Source: Massilia niastensis DSM 21313 (GTDB lineage: Bacteria; Pseudomonadota; Gammaproteobacteria; Burkholderiales; Burkholderiaceae_D). From it: 64,000 nt of DNA. Made by a program: the position numbers and the translations under genes. The DNA lies in assembly GCF_000382345.1 (NCBI RefSeq), contig NZ_KB908089.1, positions 54,447 through 118,446 on the forward strand, in the 5' to 3' direction. Within the stretch, counting starts at the first letter, position 1. Each line of letters begins with the position of its first letter. Below, piece by piece: positions 22,602 to 32,052 of the stretch. The notes under the pieces are model-generated. The model searched no databases. It saw only the letters and a program-made list of their open reading frames with translations, and had not been told where the DNA came from.

Positions 22602-24944
22602 GTGCGACAATGCCGCCGGCTTCAGGCCCGTCATTGCACTGTTTTTCGGAGAATCGTCATCGTTACGCCACGCAACCGTCACAAGGTCCAACTCTTGCCG
22701 CTCCTGGCCGGCGCCGTCGTGGCGGCGGCCCCAGCCTGGGCCCAGGAGGCCCAGCAGCCGCAGCCGCCCCAGCAGGCCCAGCCGCCCCAACAGGCCCAGG
22801 CTTCTTCCCAGGAGCAGGGCGCCGCGCCGGCGACCGTCTCGGTGACGGCCGCCAAGCTGTCCAACCGCATCGACCGCCAGGTCTACGACGTCAAGGCCGA
22901 CCCGGCCACCACCAACGACTCGGTGGCCGATACCCTGAACAAGGTGCCGTCGCTGGCGGTGGACCCGGACGGCACCGTGACCCTGCGCGGCAAGAGCAAT
23001 GTCCAGATCCTGGTCGACGGCAAGCCCTCGGCCATGATGCAGGGCGATAACCGCGCCGCGGCGCTGAGCGCCTTGCCGGCCTCCGACCTGGAATCGGTCG
23101 AGGTGATCAATACCCCGGGCGCCCAGTTCGGCAACGAGGGCGGCGGCGGGCCGATCATCAACCTGGTGATGCGGCGCGAACGCAGCCCCGGCGGCTTCGG
23201 GGCCGTGAACGCCAACCTCGGCTCGTCCGGGCGTTTCAACACCTCGGCCTTCGGCGGCTACACGGCCGGGCGCATGAGCGTGCAGGGCAGCGTCTTCCGC
23301 CGCCACGACGGCCGCGACTCGACCGGGGAGACGGTGCGCGAGCGCATCGACCCGGCCACCGGCGCGGTGGCGCGCAGCACCCAGGTGTCAAGCAGCGAGA
23401 ACGGCAACGATGCCGCCGGTTTCAACGGTTCGTTCAGCTACAACCTGGGCGAACGCGACGTGGTGGCCCTCACCGCCAACTACGTCCGGTCCGGCAACGA
23501 CAGCGACTCGCTCGAGCGCTACCGCAGCGTCGATGCCGGCAGCGTGGTCGACAGCGAATACGCGCGCTCGACCGCCAGGGAAGGCGAGAACAGGAACTAC
23601 ACCCTGGGCGCCCGCCTCGACCACAAGGGCGAGCTGCCGGGCGAAGTCTTCAAGCTCGACCTGCGCCTGTCGGGCACGGATGCCGACAGCGATGCCCGCT
23701 TCGCCAGCCGCTACAGCGTGCGGCCGCCCGGCGCGCTTGATAGCCTGAGCCGCCAGGACAATACCACCGACACCCGGCTGGCCGACCTGACCGGCGACTA
23801 CGAGCGGCCGCTGGGCAGCGGGCTGCTCAAGCTCGGCTACAAGCTGGCGCGCACCGAGAACAGCATCGGCACCATGTTCTTCGATACCGACCCGGGCAGC
23901 CTGCTCGAAACCCTGAACCGCTCGCGCACCAACCGCTTCGAGCTGGAAGACAGCACGGCGGCGCTGTACGGCTCCTACCAGTACCGGATCAACAGCGACT
24001 GGAGCGTGCTGGGCGGCCTGCGCGCCGAGTACAACGAACTGGACATGGAACAGGTCACCACCGGCCTGCATGCCACCAACCGCTCCACCGACCTGATCCC
24101 GAGCGCCTTCGTCAGCTACGGCCTGTCGGACGACACCACCCTGCGCCTCAGCTATGCGCACCGCATCCGCCGCCCCACCGCGGCCGAGCTGAACCCCTTC
24201 GTGATCTACCGCGACGAGCTGAACGTCTCGTCGGGCAATCCGAACCTGAAGCCGAGCGAATCGGACTCGCTCGAATTCGGCATCGAGACCAAGGTCGGCA
24301 AGGTCGACACCAACCTGCGCGTGTATGCGCGGCGCGATACCGACCTGATTTCGGAGCGGCGCTTCGTGCTGGAAGACGACGTGCTGCTCACGACCCGCGA
24401 GAACGCGGGCAGCAGCCGTTCGGGCGGCATCGAATTCACCCTGAGCGGCAAGGCGACCGAAAAGCTGAGCATCAACGCCAGCGGGAATGTCGGCTACAGC
24501 GAGCAGTCGGTGCTGGGCAGCGACAACCGGGACGGCGGCAAGCGCAGCGCGACCGCGATCTCGGGCCGCGCGCGCCTGAGCTACCAGATGGATGCGAAAA
24601 ACCACTTCCAGCTGGTCCTGAACGCCCAGGGCAAGCAGCTGTTCGGCGAGGGCTACCGCCAGCCGACCCGCACGGCCGACTTCAACTACCGCTACAGCAT
24701 CACCCCGGCGCTCAGCTTCGTCCTGAACGTGAACGACGTGTTCGATTCGCAGAAGATCGAGACCGTCACCGAAACCGACACCCTGCGCGAGACCAGCCTG
24801 CGGCGCTTCGACGGCCGGGTGGTGTTCGCGGGCTTCTCGTACCGCTTCGGCACGTTTGGACGCAACGGCCCGCGCGGTCCCGGCGGTCCGGGTGGGCCGG
24901 GCGGTCCGGGCGGCCCCGGATTCGGCGGCCCGGGCGGCCGCTGA
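22602..24944 (+). CDS. TonB-dependent receptor/outer-membrane beta-barrel protein with collagen-like C-terminal tail
   Basis: An outer-membrane receptor of up to 780 residues. After a signal peptide (hydrophobic LLPLLAGAVVAAAPAWAQ) comes a Gln/Pro-rich linker, a plug domain (VTVTAAKL-like start, then RGKSNVQILVDGKP and VEVINTPGAQFG) and a long 22-strand barrel of the PF14905 type. The last strand (FAGFSYRFG) is followed by a Gly-Pro-Gly repeat tail, unusual because barrels normally end in an aromatic residue. The start is uncertain: the first ATG (22602) gives a long charged leader, while a GGAGA site at about 22656 points to a start near residue 20, where no ATG or GTG is in frame. The ligand is unknown. 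Confidence 0.85.
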   Translation: MRQCRRLQARHCTVFRRIVIVTPRNRHKVQLLPLLAGAVVAAAPAWAQEAQQPQPPQQAQPPQQAQASSQEQGAAPATVSVTAAKLSNRIDRQVYDVKADPATTNDSVADTLNKVPSLAVDPDGTVTLRGKSNVQILVDGKPSAMMQGDNRAAALSALPASDLESVEVINTPGAQFGNEGGGGPIINLVMRRERSPGGFGAVNANLGSSGRFNTSAFGGYTAGRMSVQGSVFRRHDGRDSTGETVRERIDPATGAVARSTQVSSSENGNDAAGFNGSFSYNLGERDVVALTANYVRSGNDSDSLERYRSVDAGSVVDSEYARSTAREGENRNYTLGARLDHKGELPGEVFKLDLRLSGTDADSDARFASRYSVRPPGALDSLSRQDNTTDTRLADLTGDYERPLGSGLLKLGYKLARTENSIGTMFFDTDPGSLLETLNRSRTNRFELEDSTAALYGSYQYRINSDWSVLGGLRAEYNELDMEQVTTGLHATNRSTDLIPSAFVSYGLSDDTTLRLSYAHRIRRPTAAELNPFVIYRDELNVSSGNPNLKPSESDSLEFGIETKVGKVDTNLRVYARRDTDLISERRFVLEDDVLLTTRENAGSSRSGGIEFTLSGKATEKLSINASGNVGYSEQSVLGSDNRDGGKRSATAISGRARLSYQMDAKNHFQLVLNAQGKQLFGEGYRQPTRTADFNYRYSITPALSFVLNVNDVFDSQKIETVTETDTLRETSLRRFDGRVVFAGFSYRFGTFGRNGPRGPGGPGGPGGPGGPGFGGPGGR

Positions 24945-24950
24945 GAGGCA

Positions 24951-25652
24951 TTACACGCTGTGGGCCAGCCCGAGATTGCGGTTGGCCGGCACGGCGACGT
25001 CCATCAGCTTCGGCCGCGGCAGGTCGAGCGCGGCCATCAAGGCGATGAAGTCCTCGCGGCTGCGTCCGGCCAGGCGCGCGTTGCGGCGCTTTTCCCAGCC
25101 GATGGTGGAGACCGACTGGCCCTTGTAGTCGTGGCCGGGCCAGACCCGGGTGGCGTCGTCGAGGGCGAACAGCTTGCCGGTGACGCTGTCGTACAGGTCG
25201 CCCGCGCTGCCGCTCTGGAAGTCGGTGCGCCCGCAGCCGTCGATGAGCAGGGTGTCGCCGGTGAACAGGTTGCCGCGCCACAGGTAGCACATGCTGCCGG
25301 CCGTGTGGCCGGGCGTGTGCATGACGGCGATGTGCTCGCGTTCGCCGAAGCGGATCACGTCGCCGTCCACCAGCTGGACTTCGGCCGGCGGGATGTCGCA
25401 GCCGCTCGGCACGCAGGCGCGGGCGCCGGTGCGGGCGCGCAGCCTGCCGGCCGAGGTCACGTGGTCGGCGTGGGCATGGGTTTCCAGCACATGGGTCAGG
25501 GTCAGGCCGAGCCGCTCGATGTGGGCCATGTCGCGCGCGAAGTGGCGGTCGACCGGGTCGATGATGACCGCGTCGCGGTTGTCGGGCGAGACCAGGATAT
25601 AGGTAAACGTGGACGACTCGGCGTCGAACAGCTGGAACGGATTCACTTGCAT
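24951..25652 (-). CDS. MBL-fold hydrolase, persulfide dioxygenase (ETHE1)-like
   Basis: A 233-residue metallo-beta-lactamase-fold protein of the glyoxalase II/ETHE1 group. Metal ligands are in THAHADH (residues 58-64), HTPGHT and the later Asp in TGDTLL, plus His in PGHDY. GRTDFQSGSAGDLYDSV matches ETHE1-type persulfide dioxygenases, which oxidise glutathione persulfide to sulfite. It is downstream of a TlpA-like thioredoxin gene (61 bp gap) on the same strand, so sulfur/thiol redox is the common theme. It ends 6 bp from the TonB-receptor stop (convergent). Confidence 0.85.
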   Translation of the reverse strand: MQVNPFQLFDAESSTFTYILVSPDNRDAVIIDPVDRHFARDMAHIERLGLTLTHVLETHAHADHVTSAGRLRARTGARACVPSGCDIPPAEVQLVDGDVIRFGEREHIAVMHTPGHTAGSMCYLWRGNLFTGDTLLIDGCGRTDFQSGSAGDLYDSVTGKLFALDDATRVWPGHDYKGQSVSTIGWEKRRNARLAGRSREDFIALMAALDLPRPKLMDVAVPANRNLGLAHSV

Positions 25653-25713
25653 GCGCTTCTCCTCGGTGGCGGCCGATGTTGTACCACAAGTATGTGCACG
25701 AGGAAAGTATTCG

Positions 25714-26517
25714 CTAGCGCAGTCCTTCCAGCTTTTCCCTCAGCGACGCTTCCGACAGCTCGCCCACGTGGCGGTGGCGCAGCACGCCGCGCGCGTCGTA
25801 GAACAGCGTGGTCGGATAGCCGGTCGATCCGGTGCGCGCCGACAGGCTGCGCGCCGGGTCGGTGACGACGTTGTCCATGCGTAGCCCCTGGTCGGCCAGG
25901 AAGCGCGCCACGGTGGCCGCCGACTCGCCCTGGTTGACGTAGACGAAGCCGACCCCGGGATTGGCCTGCTGCGCGCGGCTCAGGGCCGGCATCTCGCGCC
26001 GGCATGGCGGGCACCAGGTGGCCCACAGGTTCACCACCAGCGGCCGTCCGCCGTAGCTGCGCAGCGGCACCTCGGCGCCGTCGAGGCGCCGCACCTGCAC
26101 CTCGGGCATGGGGGCGAGCCGCGGCGCCAGCGCCTGGTTCACCAGGGTGCCGCCCAGCCACAGGCCGCAGCCGGCCAGGGTGGCCGCCAGCAAGGGGCGG
26201 CGCAGCGCGGCGTGGCGCCGGGTCAGTTCGGCGCCGATCACGCTGGCGACGATCAGGCCGGCGCCGGCGTCGAAGCCGCCGTCGCGGATGTTCAGCGCGG
26301 TCCACGGCGCCGCCGCATAGAGGTCGTGGTGGCGCAGCACGAAGGCGGCGCGCGCCGCCAGGAAGCCGGCGAAGATCATCTTCCACAGCAGCGGGCCGGC
26401 ATCGACGCCGCGCTTGCGCTGGAACCAGGCCGCGACGCCGTTGGCGAGGAAGATCGCCAGCAGCACCAGGACCACCGGCATGGGCAGGACGAAGGGGCCG
26501 AGGTTCAGGGCGTCCAA
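25714..26517 (-). CDS. TlpA-type thioredoxin with N-terminal Lgt-like membrane domain
   Basis: A 267-residue membrane protein. Residues 1-135 contain hydrophobic segments resembling the membrane region of prolipoprotein diacylglyceryl transferase (for example NIRDGGFDAGAGLI) but without the full transferase. Residues 136-267 form a redoxin/TlpA domain with the catalytic WCPPC (Cys169, Cys172). It should act as a membrane-anchored disulfide reductase or oxidase facing the periplasm, for example for cytochrome c or protein-thiol maintenance. It lies just before the persulfide-dioxygenase-like gene. The Lgt-like half may be a structural relic; its activity is unproven. Confidence 0.82.
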   Translation of the reverse strand: MDALNLGPFVLPMPVVLVLLAIFLANGVAAWFQRKRGVDAGPLLWKMIFAGFLAARAAFVLRHHDLYAAAPWTALNIRDGGFDAGAGLIVASVIGAELTRRHAALRRPLLAATLAGCGLWLGGTLVNQALAPRLAPMPEVQVRRLDGAEVPLRSYGGRPLVVNLWATWCPPCRREMPALSRAQQANPGVGFVYVNQGESAATVARFLADQGLRMDNVVTDPARSLSARTGSTGYPTTLFYDARGVLRHRHVGELSEASLREKLEGLR

Positions 26518-26588
26518 GAGGGGGTCTCCACATAGTCAGGATGGTTCATGATAACGCGGAGAAATTAAAGGACTGTTAACACGGACCG

Positions 26589-27914
26589 TTAGCGGCCCTT
26601 GGCCCCTTCCGGCGCCGGCGCGCGGTGGCTCACCAGCAGGCGGTCGATCCGGTTGCCGTCCATGTCCACCACCTCGAAGCGGTAGTCGCCCCAGTCGAAG
26701 AATTCCGAGGTCTTCGGGATGTAGCCGAGCTGGTACAGCACGAAGCCGGCCAGCGTGTGGTAGGCGCCGCTGTCCTCGTCCGGAAAGTGGGCGGCGGTTT
26801 CCATCAGGTCGCGGAAGCGGTCGAGCGGCATGCCGCCATCGAGCAGCCAGCTGCCGTCCTGGCGCTGCACCGCGTCCGGATCGTGCTCTTCGCCGATCAC
26901 GGTGACGTCGCCGACCAGGGCGCTCATCACGTCGCTGAGGGTGACCAGGCCCTGGATGTCGCCGTACTCGTCGACGATCAGGGCCAGTTCGGCGCGGTTC
27001 TTCTTGAACAGCTCCAGCAGGGCCATCGCGCTGACGGTCTCCGGCACGTACAGCAGCGGCTGGATCGCCGCCTCCAGGCTGACCGCTTCGAGCGAGCCAT
27101 GCTGCACCGACTGCGCGAACAGGTCGCGCGCCATCACGTAGCCCAGGATGTGGGCGCGGTCGCCCCGGTACACCGGGAAGCGGCTGTAGGGGTTGGAGGC
27201 GATCAGCTCCAGGTTGGCCTTGCGGTCGGCGTCGAGGTCGATCACCACCAGGTCGACGCGCGGCGTCATGAGCGCTTTCAGGTGGCGGTCGTCCAGGCGC
27301 AGCGCGCGCGAGACGATGTCGTATTCGGTCTTCTCGAACAGGCCGGCGTCGGTGCCTTCCTTGAACATGCCGGTGATGTCTTCCTCGGTCGGGGTCTCGT
27401 CCTTGCGGTCGTGGATGCCGAGCATGCGCACGATCGCTTCCGTGGTGAGCGAGAGCACCTTGACGAAGGGCGCCATGATGGTGGACAGCGCGCTCAGCGG
27501 GGGCGCGATCAGGGTCGCGGTCGCTTCCGGGTACTGCATGGCGATCCGTTTCGGCACCAGTTCGCCCAGGATGATCGAGGCGAAGGTGATGCCCATCACG
27601 ACGATGGCGAGCGCGATCTCGGTCGCATAGGGGGCGAGCAGGGGATAGCGTTCGATGTCGGGCGCCAGGCGCGACACCAGCGAGGCTTCGCCGAAGGCGC
27701 CGTTGAAGATGCCGATCAGGGTGATGCCCACCTGGACAGTGGAAAGGAAGTTGCTGGGATTGTCGGCCAGTTCGAGCGCGGCGCGCGCTCCGCGGCTGCC
27801 TTCGTCCGCGTGCCGTTCGAGGCGCATGCGTTTTGCTGAGACGAGCGCAAGTTCGCTCATCGCGAACACCCCGTTCATCAGGATGAGAACGAGAATGATC
27901 AATATGTCTGACAT
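26589..27914 (-). CDS. CNNM/CorC-type transport protein (hemolysin family)
   Basis: A 441-residue membrane protein with an N-terminal DUF21/CNNM transmembrane domain (four hydrophobic segments, residues 1-165), two CBS domains (about 210-330, ending LIVDEYGDIQGLVTLSDV) and a C-terminal CorC/HlyC transporter-associated domain. Members of this family are implicated in Mg2+/Co2+ efflux, not true hemolysins. The start at 27914 was taken because the next upstream in-frame ATG (27977) lacks a hydrophobic start; neither has a strong SD. The 5' end faces hmgA. It is probably monocistronic. Confidence 0.87.
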   Translation of the reverse strand: MSDILIILVLILMNGVFAMSELALVSAKRMRLERHADEGSRGARAALELADNPSNFLSTVQVGITLIGIFNGAFGEASLVSRLAPDIERYPLLAPYATEIALAIVVMGITFASIILGELVPKRIAMQYPEATATLIAPPLSALSTIMAPFVKVLSLTTEAIVRMLGIHDRKDETPTEEDITGMFKEGTDAGLFEKTEYDIVSRALRLDDRHLKALMTPRVDLVVIDLDADRKANLELIASNPYSRFPVYRGDRAHILGYVMARDLFAQSVQHGSLEAVSLEAAIQPLLYVPETVSAMALLELFKKNRAELALIVDEYGDIQGLVTLSDVMSALVGDVTVIGEEHDPDAVQRQDGSWLLDGGMPLDRFRDLMETAAHFPDEDSGAYHTLAGFVLYQLGYIPKTSEFFDWGDYRFEVVDMDGNRIDRLLVSHRAPAPEGAKGR

Positions 27915-28021
27915 GTGGGGCAGAGGCCCTTTATGCGGTCGCTCCGGGCCGTTTCCGGGCGCGCCACGCTGGCGCACGGCGCATCATCGCACGCCCGGCA
28001 AAGGAAGGGAACACGAAAGCC

Positions 28022-29317
28022 CTACGCTGATGGTCGGAAATATTTACGGATTCCGGCCCAGCATTGCTGGTAGTCGGCCTGGCGCTGCGGTGACGCCAGC
28101 GCCTGTCCGGTCGGCACGATCACGTGGCGGGTCTCGAACATGAAGGCCATGGTGTCGCCGATCTTGTGCGGGGCCGTGGTGTCGCCGGCGCTCGCCTTGT
28201 CGAAGGTGGCGGCATCGGGGCCATGGCCGCTCATGCAGTTGTGCAGGCTGGCGCCGCCGGGTACGAAGCCTTCCGCCTTGGCGTCGTAGGCGCCGTGGAT
28301 CAGGCCCATGAACTCGCTGGCCACGTTGCGGTGGAACCAGGGCGGACGGAAGGTATCCTCGCCGACCAGCCAGCGCGGCGGGAAGATCACGAAGTCCAGC
28401 GTGTCCACGCCCGGCGTGTCCGACGGCGCCTGCAGCACCAGGAAGATCGAGGGGTCCGGGTGGTCGTAGCTGATCGAGCCGATGGTGTTGAAGTGGCGCA
28501 GGTCGTATTTATAGGGGGCGTAGTTGCCGTGCCAGGCCACCACGTCGAGCGGCGAATGGTCGATCGCGGCGCGCCACAGGCGGCCGCCGAACTTGGCCAC
28601 CAGCTCGAACTCGCCTTCCACGTCCTCGTAGCGCGCCACCGGCGTGAGGAAGTCGCGCGGGTTGGCCAGGCCGTTCGAGCCGATCGGCCCCATGTCGGGC
28701 AGTTGCAGCTGGGCGCCGAAGTTCTCGCAGATGTAGCCGCGCGCCTGGCCGTCCGGCAGCGCGACCCGGAAGCGGACGCCGCGCGGGATCACGGCGATTT
28801 CCTGCGGTTCCACCTCGACCAGCCCCAGCTCGGTGGCGATGGCCAGGCGGCCCTGCTGCGGCACGACCAGCAGCTCGCCGTCGGCGCAGTAGAAGTAGCG
28901 GCCTTCCATGTCGCGGTTGGCGGCGTAGACGTGGATCGCGCAGCCGCTCATGCTGTCGGGCGAGCCGTTGCCGGCCATCGTCACCCAGCCCTCGATGAAG
29001 TCGGTCGGCGCCGCGGGCATCGGCAGCGGGCTCCAGCGCAGCTGGTCGGGCGGGGCGGGGTTGTCGAAGCGGCTTACGATGCGGCCGCTGTCCATGGGCG
29101 CGAAGCTGCCGTGCACGGCGGCCGGGCGGATGCGGTACAGCCAGGAGCGGCGGTTGTGGCTGCGCGGCGCGGTGAAGGCGGTGCCGGACAGTTGTTCGGC
29201 GTACAGGCCGTAGGCCACGCGCTGCGGCGAGTTGCGGTGCAGCGGCAAGGCGCCGGGCAGGGCTTCGGTGGCGAATTCGTTGCCGAAACCGGACTGGTAG
29301 CCGGGGTGCTGGCTCAT
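28022..29317 (-). CDS. hmgA: homogentisate 1,2-dioxygenase
   Basis: A 431-residue ring-cleaving dioxygenase converting homogentisate to maleylacetoacetate in tyrosine/phenylalanine degradation. The N-terminal [19 protein letters not shown] is the family signature. The Fe ligands lie in the [12 protein letters not shown] (His, Glu) and [12 protein letters not shown] (His) region near residues 335-375, all present, so activity is expected. It is divergent from a LysR regulator with a 25-bp LysR-type box in between, and the second pathway gene hppD lies beyond the regulator. maiA/fahA-type genes for the next steps are not in the window. Confidence 0.95.
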   Translation of the reverse strand: MSQHPGYQSGFGNEFATEALPGALPLHRNSPQRVAYGLYAEQLSGTAFTAPRSHNRRSWLYRIRPAAVHGSFAPMDSGRIVSRFDNPAPPDQLRWSPLPMPAAPTDFIEGWVTMAGNGSPDSMSGCAIHVYAANRDMEGRYFYCADGELLVVPQQGRLAIATELGLVEVEPQEIAVIPRGVRFRVALPDGQARGYICENFGAQLQLPDMGPIGSNGLANPRDFLTPVARYEDVEGEFELVAKFGGRLWRAAIDHSPLDVVAWHGNYAPYKYDLRHFNTIGSISYDHPDPSIFLVLQAPSDTPGVDTLDFVIFPPRWLVGEDTFRPPWFHRNVASEFMGLIHGAYDAKAEGFVPGGASLHNCMSGHGPDAATFDKASAGDTTAPHKIGDTMAFMFETRHVIVPTGQALASPQRQADYQQCWAGIRKYFRPSA

Positions 29318-29382
29318 GCTGGATTCTCCTGACGTGGATGCATAGCCGCCAACTCTAGAAGAATTCGGCGGATTTTACGAGA

Positions 29383-29407
29383 TGAATAGAAAAATGTAGA
29401 CTATTCA
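29383..29407. promoter_or_regulatory. LysR-type operator, TGAATAG-N11-CTATTCA
   Basis: A perfect 7-bp inverted repeat with an 11-bp spacer lies in the 132-bp gap between hmgA and the divergent LysR gene. It matches the T-N11-A architecture bound by LysR regulators and is AT-rich within GC-rich DNA. Binding by the adjacent regulator is inferred from position and symmetry. Confidence 0.65.
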
Positions 29408-29449
29408 CTGGATAAATATTGCTGTTCCGCCGCGCGGGGGCGCACGACA

Positions 29450-30403
29450 ATGCTCGTCGCACCAATGCCCGCCGGGCCGGCGCTCGCCCCCATCACCATG
29501 ATCGAACCGCACACCATCGACCTGAACCTGCTGTCCGTGTTCCAGGAAGTCTACCGGGAGCGGCAGATCTCGTCCGCCGCGCGCAAGCTCGGGCTGAGCC
29601 AGTCGGCGGTCAGCAATGCGCTGGCGCGGCTGCGCCGCAGCTTCGGCGACGAGCTGTTCGTGCGCACCGCCACCGGCATGCAGCCGACCCCGCTGGCGGT
29701 GCAGATGGCCGAGCCGATCGGGGTGGCGATGGCCCAGGTGAGCCTGGCGCTGAACCAGCGCAGCCGCTTCGACCCGGCCACCAGCAGCCGCCGTTTCACG
29801 CTGGCGATGACCGATGTCGGCGAGATCTACTTCATGCCGCCCCTGGGCGAGCGTTGCCGCCAGCTGGCGCCCCAGGTGCAGCTCAGCTCGCGGCGCGCCG
29901 GCACGCTCAACCTGAAGGAAGAAATGGAAGGCGGGCATGTCGACCTGGCGATCGGCCCGTTCGAGGACGTGTCCGAGGCCCTGTACCACCGCCAGCTGTT
30001 CCGCCAGCCCTACGTCAGCATGTTCCGCAAGGGCCATCCGCTGGGACGCGGCGAACTGAGCCTGGAGCGCTTCGTGCGCGCCGAGCACCTGCTGGTGGAT
30101 TCGTCGGACAGCCCGTACGACCGCATCAACCAGGTGCTGGCGCGCGCCGGCATCGGTCCCTCGGTACGCTTCCGGGTGCCGCACTTCACGGCGGTGCCCT
30201 ATATCGTCAGCAGCTCCGACCTGGTCGTCACCGTGCCGCAGAAGCTGGCCGAGCGCGCCAGCGCGCCGTTCGGACTCGAGTGGGTGACGCCGCCGCTGGA
30301 CCTGCCGCCGCTGCAGACGAACATCTTCTGGCACCGGCGCTTCAACCAGGATCCCGGCAACCAGTGGCTGCGCGGACTGCTGGCGGACGTGTTCGCGGAA
30401 TGA
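29450..30403 (+). CDS. LysR family transcriptional regulator of homogentisate/tyrosine catabolism (inferred)
   Basis: A protein of up to 317 residues with an N-terminal winged HTH (LNLLSVFQEVYRERQISSAA, then LGLSQSAVSNALARLRRSFGDELFVR) and the substrate-binding domain typical of the NodD/LinR-like LysR subgroup. It is divergent from hmgA and upstream of hppD, separated by a LysR box, so it likely regulates both catabolic genes and itself, with homogentisate or hydroxyphenylpyruvate as possible coinducer (inference). The true start may be the ATG 16 codons further in (29498), just before the HTH; neither ATG has a good SD. Confidence 0.85.
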   Translation: MLVAPMPAGPALAPITMIEPHTIDLNLLSVFQEVYRERQISSAARKLGLSQSAVSNALARLRRSFGDELFVRTATGMQPTPLAVQMAEPIGVAMAQVSLALNQRSRFDPATSSRRFTLAMTDVGEIYFMPPLGERCRQLAPQVQLSSRRAGTLNLKEEMEGGHVDLAIGPFEDVSEALYHRQLFRQPYVSMFRKGHPLGRGELSLERFVRAEHLLVDSSDSPYDRINQVLARAGIGPSVRFRVPHFTAVPYIVSSSDLVVTVPQKLAERASAPFGLEWVTPPLDLPPLQTNIFWHRRFNQDPGNQWLRGLLADVFAE

Positions 30404-30516
30404 AGAGAGTAAACCCCAACCCGGGACGCGCCACATGCGGCCCGCTACCCAAGCGCCGGCGCGGTTATCCCTGCGCACGGCTTTGACCAGAGCAACGTCA
30501 CAACAAGGAAGAGAAT

Positions 30517-31602
30517 ATGGCAGACCTGTTTGAGAACCCCATGGGCCTGATGGGCTTCGAGTTCGTCGAATTCGCATCGCCCACGCCGGGCGTGCTGGAA
30601 CCGGTGTTCGCAGCACTGGGCTTCACCAGGGTGGCGGTGCACCGCTCCAAGGACGTGACGCTGTACCGCCAGGGCGGCATCAACTTCATCATCAACAACG
30701 AGCCGAAGAGCTACGCCGCCTATTTCGCCGCCGAGCACGGCCCGTCGGCCTGCGGCATGGCCTTCCGCGTCAAGGATGCGCACAAGGCCTATGCGCGCGC
30801 GCTGGAACTGGGCGCCCAGGCGGTCGAGATCCCGACCGGCCCGATGGAACTGCGCCTGCCGGCCATCAAGGGCATCGGCGGCGCGCCGCTGTACCTGATC
30901 GACCGCTTCGAAGAGGGTAAATCGATCTACGACATCGACTTCGAATTCATCGAAGGCGTCGACCGCAATCCGGCCGGCCACGGCCTGCAGATCATCGACC
31001 ACCTGACCCACAACGTCTACCGCGGCCGCATGACCTACTGGGCCGGCTTCTACGAGAAGCTGTTCAACTTCCGCGAGATCCGCTACTTCGACATCAAGGG
31101 CGAGTACACCGGCCTGACGTCGAAGGCGATGACGGCGCCGGACGGCAAGATCCGGATTCCGCTGAACGAAGAGGGCAAGGCGGGTGGCGGCCAGATCGAG
31201 GAATTCCTGATGCAGTTCAACGGCGAAGGCATCCAGCACATCGCGCTCCTGAGCGATGACCTGCTCGAGACCGTGGACAGCCTGCGCGCCGCCGGCGTGC
31301 CCCTGATGACGGCTCCGCCCGCGACCTACTACGAGATGCTGGACGAGCGCATTCCGGGCCACGGCGAGAACGTGGACGAACTGAAGGCGCGCGGCCTGCT
31401 GCTGGACGGATCGGCCAAGGACGGCAAGCCGCGCCTGCTGCTGCAGATCTTCTCGGAGACCCAGCTCGGTCCCGTGTTCTTCGAGTTCATCCAGCGCAAG
31501 GGCGACGATGGCTTCGGCGAAGGCAACTTCAAGGCCCTGTTCGAGTCGATCGAGCGCGACCAGCTGAAGCGCGGGGCGATCCCGGCGGCCGCCGCGGCCT
31601 GA
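30517..31602 (+). CDS. hppD: 4-hydroxyphenylpyruvate dioxygenase
   Basis: A 361-residue non-haem iron dioxygenase that converts 4-hydroxyphenylpyruvate to homogentisate. The iron ligands His162 (DHLTHN), His241 (IQHIAL) and Glu323 ([10 protein letters not shown]) are all present, and the two-domain layout matches the family. With hmgA it gives successive steps of tyrosine breakdown; the genes lie on opposite sides of the LysR gene. The start has AAGAGAA upstream. A strong terminator follows at 31656. Confidence 0.95.
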   Translation: MADLFENPMGLMGFEFVEFASPTPGVLEPVFAALGFTRVAVHRSKDVTLYRQGGINFIINNEPKSYAAYFAAEHGPSACGMAFRVKDAHKAYARALELGAQAVEIPTGPMELRLPAIKGIGGAPLYLIDRFEEGKSIYDIDFEFIEGVDRNPAGHGLQIIDHLTHNVYRGRMTYWAGFYEKLFNFREIRYFDIKGEYTGLTSKAMTAPDGKIRIPLNEEGKAGGGQIEEFLMQFNGEGIQHIALLSDDLLETVDSLRAAGVPLMTAPPATYYEMLDERIPGHGENVDELKARGLLLDGSAKDGKPRLLLQIFSETQLGPVFFEFIQRKGDDGFGEGNFKALFESIERDQLKRGAIPAAAAA

Positions 31603-31655
31603 TTCCTTCGGCTCGACCACGCAGGCGCAGCGATTTTGTTATCCTGACGCTGATC

Positions 31656-31684
31656 GGCGGCCGTCCTCGGCCGCCTTTGTATTT
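31656..31684 (+). terminator. rho-independent terminator after hppD
   Basis: An 8-bp perfect stem GGCGGCCG/CGGCCGCC with loop TCCT is followed by TTTGTATTT. It lies about 50 bp after the hppD stop, before lrgA. Confidence 0.8.
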
Positions 31685-31698
31685 ACTCAGGAGGTTGC

Positions 31699-32052
31699 AT
31701 GCTGGCTGCGTTCGCGGTCCTGTTGGTGTTCCAGTGCCTGGGAGAGGGCATCGTATTCATGCTGGGACTGCCGGTCCCGGGGCCGGTGGCCGGCATGCTG
31801 CTCCTGATGGCGGCGCTGCTGGCCTGGCCGAAGCTGCAGGCGCTGGTGGAGCAGGCCGCCAACACCCTGCTGTCGCACCTGTCGCTGCTGTTCGTGCCGG
31901 CCGGCGTCGGCATCGTGGCGGCCGCCGCCAGCGGCAGCGGGCACTGGATCGCGATCCTGGTCTCGCTGGTGGCGAGCGCCGTGCTGGCGCTGGCGGTCAC
32001 CGGCCTGCTGCTGCGCTCGATGGGCAAGGAAGCGAAGGACGGCGATGCCTGA
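31699..32052 (+). CDS. lrgA: CidA/LrgA holin-like protein
   Basis: A 117-residue membrane protein with four hydrophobic segments and the family signature LPVPGPVAGMLLL at residues 24-36. Members are holin-like proteins proposed to modulate murein hydrolase export, cell lysis or pyruvate/acetate-linked transport; the exact role is debated. The next gene, lrgB, overlaps it by 8 bp, so the pair is one operon. The SD is AGGAGG. Confidence 0.88.
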   Translation: MLAAFAVLLVFQCLGEGIVFMLGLPVPGPVAGMLLLMAALLAWPKLQALVEQAANTLLSHLSLLFVPAGVGIVAAAASGSGHWIAILVSLVASAVLALAVTGLLLRSMGKEAKDGDA

